Source of the DNA: Halomonas halmophila | GTDB taxonomy: Bacteria > Pseudomonadota > Gammaproteobacteria > Pseudomonadales > Halomonadaceae | Assembly: GCF_006540005.1 (NCBI RefSeq) | Contig: NZ_BJOC01000004.1 | Location: forward strand, 1-49,861 | Direction: 5' to 3' | Length of the DNA: 49,861 nucleotides | Shown: positions 48,494-49,861 of the stretch, piece after piece | Numbering within the stretch: the stretch's first letter is position 1 | Layout of the letters: every line of letters starts with the position of its first letter | Translations under genes and position numbers: made by a program | The notes under the pieces: model-generated | The model's database searches: none | What the model saw: the letters and a program-made list of their open reading frames with translations, nothing else | What the model was told of the DNA's origin: nothing

Positions 48494-48769
48494 ATGCAGA
48501 ATGCCGTGATCCTGATCAATACCGAGAAGGGCCAGGTCAAACCGGTGGCCGAACGCCTGGCCGATGTCGAAGGCATCAGCGAGGTGTTTTCCACCTGTGG
48601 TCGCTATGACCTGGTGGCCATTGCCCGGACCCGGGACTTCGAGAGCCTGGCCGAGTTGGTGACCGGCCGCCTCAATGATGTCGAGGGCATCGCCGATACC
48701 GAAACCCTCAATGCCATGCAGGTTCACTCCCGCCACGATCTCGAGACCATGTTCTCGCTGGGTTGGTAA
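48494..48769 (+). CDS. Stand-alone Lrp/AsnC ligand-binding (RAM) domain protein
   Basis: 91 residues from ATG 48494 with GAGGAG 6 bases upstream. The whole protein is an alpha/beta RAM domain (VILINTEKGQVKPVAERL, FSTCGRYDLVAIARTRD, VEGIADTETLNAM) with no DNA-binding helix-turn-helix. Such proteins form ring oligomers that bind amino acids or modulate full-length Lrp partners. It lies 108 bases after spoVR. Not a truncation: the start has a good ribosome site and upstream sequence shows no HTH. Confidence 0.9.
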   Translation: MQNAVILINTEKGQVKPVAERLADVEGISEVFSTCGRYDLVAIARTRDFESLAELVTGRLNDVEGIADTETLNAMQVHSRHDLETMFSLGW

Positions 48770-48828
48770 CGCCTCTGCCGCAGCGGCCGGTTACGGCCCG
48801 CGGTGACTGACTGGAATGGATTCTCGAG

Positions 48829-49683
48829 ATGTCTGCTGACTCTTTTCTGCGTCGCATGATGCGGCGTACGGGTGTTGCCGTGCTGTTTGCCGCCGTCGGC
48901 AGTGGCCTCTGGTACATGCAGGAGCGTGAGGTGCGTGATCGGCTGAGCTGGCAGGGCGTGCCGACCTGGGCCGAACTGACGCCACTGAGCCTGCATCGCG
49001 TGCTGCGCAACGACGGCTATCTTCTCGGCTGGTCGGACATCCGGGTCAGCCCCTTGTGGGTCAGCTATGCCCTGCAGGCCGTGGATGACCCGCAGGCAGG
49101 GGAGCGCCCGGGGTTTCGGCGTGACTGGCGCACCCTCTGGCCGCTCAAGCCCGACAGTTATGCCCACAGCGGGTATGATCGCGGCCATCTGGCGCCCAAC
49201 TATGCCATCGCCGCCGTGCATGGCCGCGCGGCCCAGCGCGATACCTTCCTGATGAGCAACATGACGCCCCAGCGTCCGGATCTGAATCGCCGGCTGTGGC
49301 AGCGGCTCGAGGAGGTGGTGATGGATCGTTTCGTGCCGCGCTTCGGCCGGCTGCGGGTGATTACCGGCCCGATCTTCGACGACGAATTCTTCTTCAGCGG
49401 GGTCATGGAGCGTGCCGGCCTGGTGGAGGTGCCGGAGGCCTTCTACAAGATCCTGATCGTGCCGGGCGCACAGCCCAGGGCGCTGGCCTTCATCATGCCC
49501 CAGAACGTCAGTGGCGACGAGCCGCTGGATCGTTACCTGGTCAGCATCGATGACGTCGAGGCGCGCACCGGCCTGGACTTTTTTCCGCAGCTCTCGGCGT
49601 CGGCGGCCGAAGCGCTGGAAGCCGGGGTGCAGACACAGGGCTGGAATCTCGACGAGGTGGCGCGACTGCCGAGTCGCTTCTGA
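48829..49683 (+). CDS. Membrane-anchored DNA/RNA non-specific endonuclease (EndoG/NucA family)
   Basis: 284 residues. An N-terminal uncleaved-looking helix (about 14-30, GVAVLFAAVGSGLWYM) after an Arg-rich start suggests an inner-membrane anchor with the nuclease outside. Catalytic motif DRGHLAPN with His120 and metal-binding Asn124; MSNMTPQRPDLNRRLW follows, typical of the beta-beta-alpha-metal family. Likely degrades extracytoplasmic DNA or RNA. No immunity-like partner gene is next to it. Confidence 0.88.
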   Translation: MSADSFLRRMMRRTGVAVLFAAVGSGLWYMQEREVRDRLSWQGVPTWAELTPLSLHRVLRNDGYLLGWSDIRVSPLWVSYALQAVDDPQAGERPGFRRDWRTLWPLKPDSYAHSGYDRGHLAPNYAIAAVHGRAAQRDTFLMSNMTPQRPDLNRRLWQRLEEVVMDRFVPRFGRLRVITGPIFDDEFFFSGVMERAGLVEVPEAFYKILIVPGAQPRALAFIMPQNVSGDEPLDRYLVSIDDVEARTGLDFFPQLSASAAEALEAGVQTQGWNLDEVARLPSRF

Positions 49684-49707
49684 GCGAAGCCGGCAACGGC
49701 AGGACAC

Positions 49708-49735
49708 AAAAAAACCGCGATTCAATGTCGCGGTT
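49708..49735 (-). terminator. Intrinsic terminator of the tRNA-Leu transcript
   Basis: On the minus strand: AACCGCGA, 7-base loop, TCGCGGTT, then a T-run (A7 at 49708-49714 on the plus strand). It lies 54 bases past the tRNA-Leu 3' end. The same hairpin could also act weakly for the rightward nuclease gene. Confidence 0.85.
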
Positions 49736-49789
49736 ACCTCTGGATACTGCTCGGATTGTGTCGTCCTGTCAGCGTCATGATACGGGGTA

Positions 49790-49861
49790 TGGTGCCCAGG
49801 AGAGGACTTGAACCTCCACGTCCGTAAGGACACTAGCACCTGAAGCTAGCGCGTCTACCCA
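49790..49861 (-). tRNA. tRNA-Leu (anticodon CAG), 5' end cut by window
   Basis: The last 72 bases, read on the minus strand, carry an encoded CCA, a T arm with GGTTCAAGTCC, the long variable arm GTCCTTACGGAC and an anticodon stem-loop CTAGC-TTCAGGT-GCTAG with CAG. It closely matches E. coli tRNA-Leu(CAG). The acceptor 5' strand lies beyond the window. Confidence 0.95.

Noticed and set aside
49790..49861. Integration (att) site at tRNA-Leu
   Set aside because: No integrase or direct repeat of the tRNA 3' end is visible in the window; the tRNA is cut by the window edge.

Overview
The window looks like chromosomal DNA of a GC-rich gammaproteobacterium. Gene content, protein lengths and acidic protein character (for example the Asp/Glu/Ala linkers of AceF) best fit the Halomonadaceae (Halomonas/Chromohalobacter-like). 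This placement is inferred from reading the proteins, not from a database search. I see no insertion sequence, prophage, integrase or CRISPR array. Most of the window is ordinary, densely packed core metabolism.

Layout. 1-2488: C-terminal end of a large protein (gene cut by the window) translationally coupled to a TolC/OprM-type outer-membrane lipoprotein. 2719-4064: tusA-like gene and a PerM/AI-2E family permease. 4118-4594 (-): bcp peroxiredoxin. 4772-8263: dapA, bamC, a metallo-beta-lactamase-fold hydrolase and purC. 8383-11468: trmO (-), a GNAT acetyltransferase (+), nadC (-) and ampD (+). 11803-16595: aceE-aceF, ending in a strong terminator. 16830-19062: adk, tsaB, rsmJ. 19069-22216 (-): a UPF0149 gene and plsB. 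22274-22825: sprT-like gene. 23002-38849: an acetate-use island. 38932-40601: ttcA and an alpha/beta hydrolase. 40743-40936: tRNA-Val and tRNA-Asp. 41182-43194: fadH. 43483-48385: prkA-yeaH-spoVR. 48494-49683: a stand-alone Lrp ligand-binding domain and a membrane-anchored DRGH nuclease. 49790-end (-): partial tRNA-Leu.

The acetate island is the most coherent system. It holds acetyl-CoA synthetase (acs), a NarL-type regulator (CrbR/ErdR type), a transporter-fused hybrid kinase (CrbS/MxtR type), a DUF4212 plus ActP-like symporter pair, a cNMP/CBS/DUF294 nucleotidyltransferase-like protein and an exonuclease-fold protein. This is the known 'acetate switch' neighbourhood, but it is interrupted by a manganese unit (mntH-mntR) plus ltrA. 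The exonuclease-fold protein has lost nearly all of its metal-binding catalytic residues. A 177-residue membrane protein of unknown function sits between actP and crbS.

The most unusual non-coding signal is a set of 7-bp tandem repeats. At two convergent gene junctions (GNAT/nadC and crbR/ltrA) a purine-rich heptamer array is followed by a pyrimidine-rich heptamer array in the same window, like an inverted pair. A further array of nine GAGCTAC units sits inside the prkA-yeaH operon. Edge units keep the 7-bp phase while varying in sequence around a GAGNNNC pattern.
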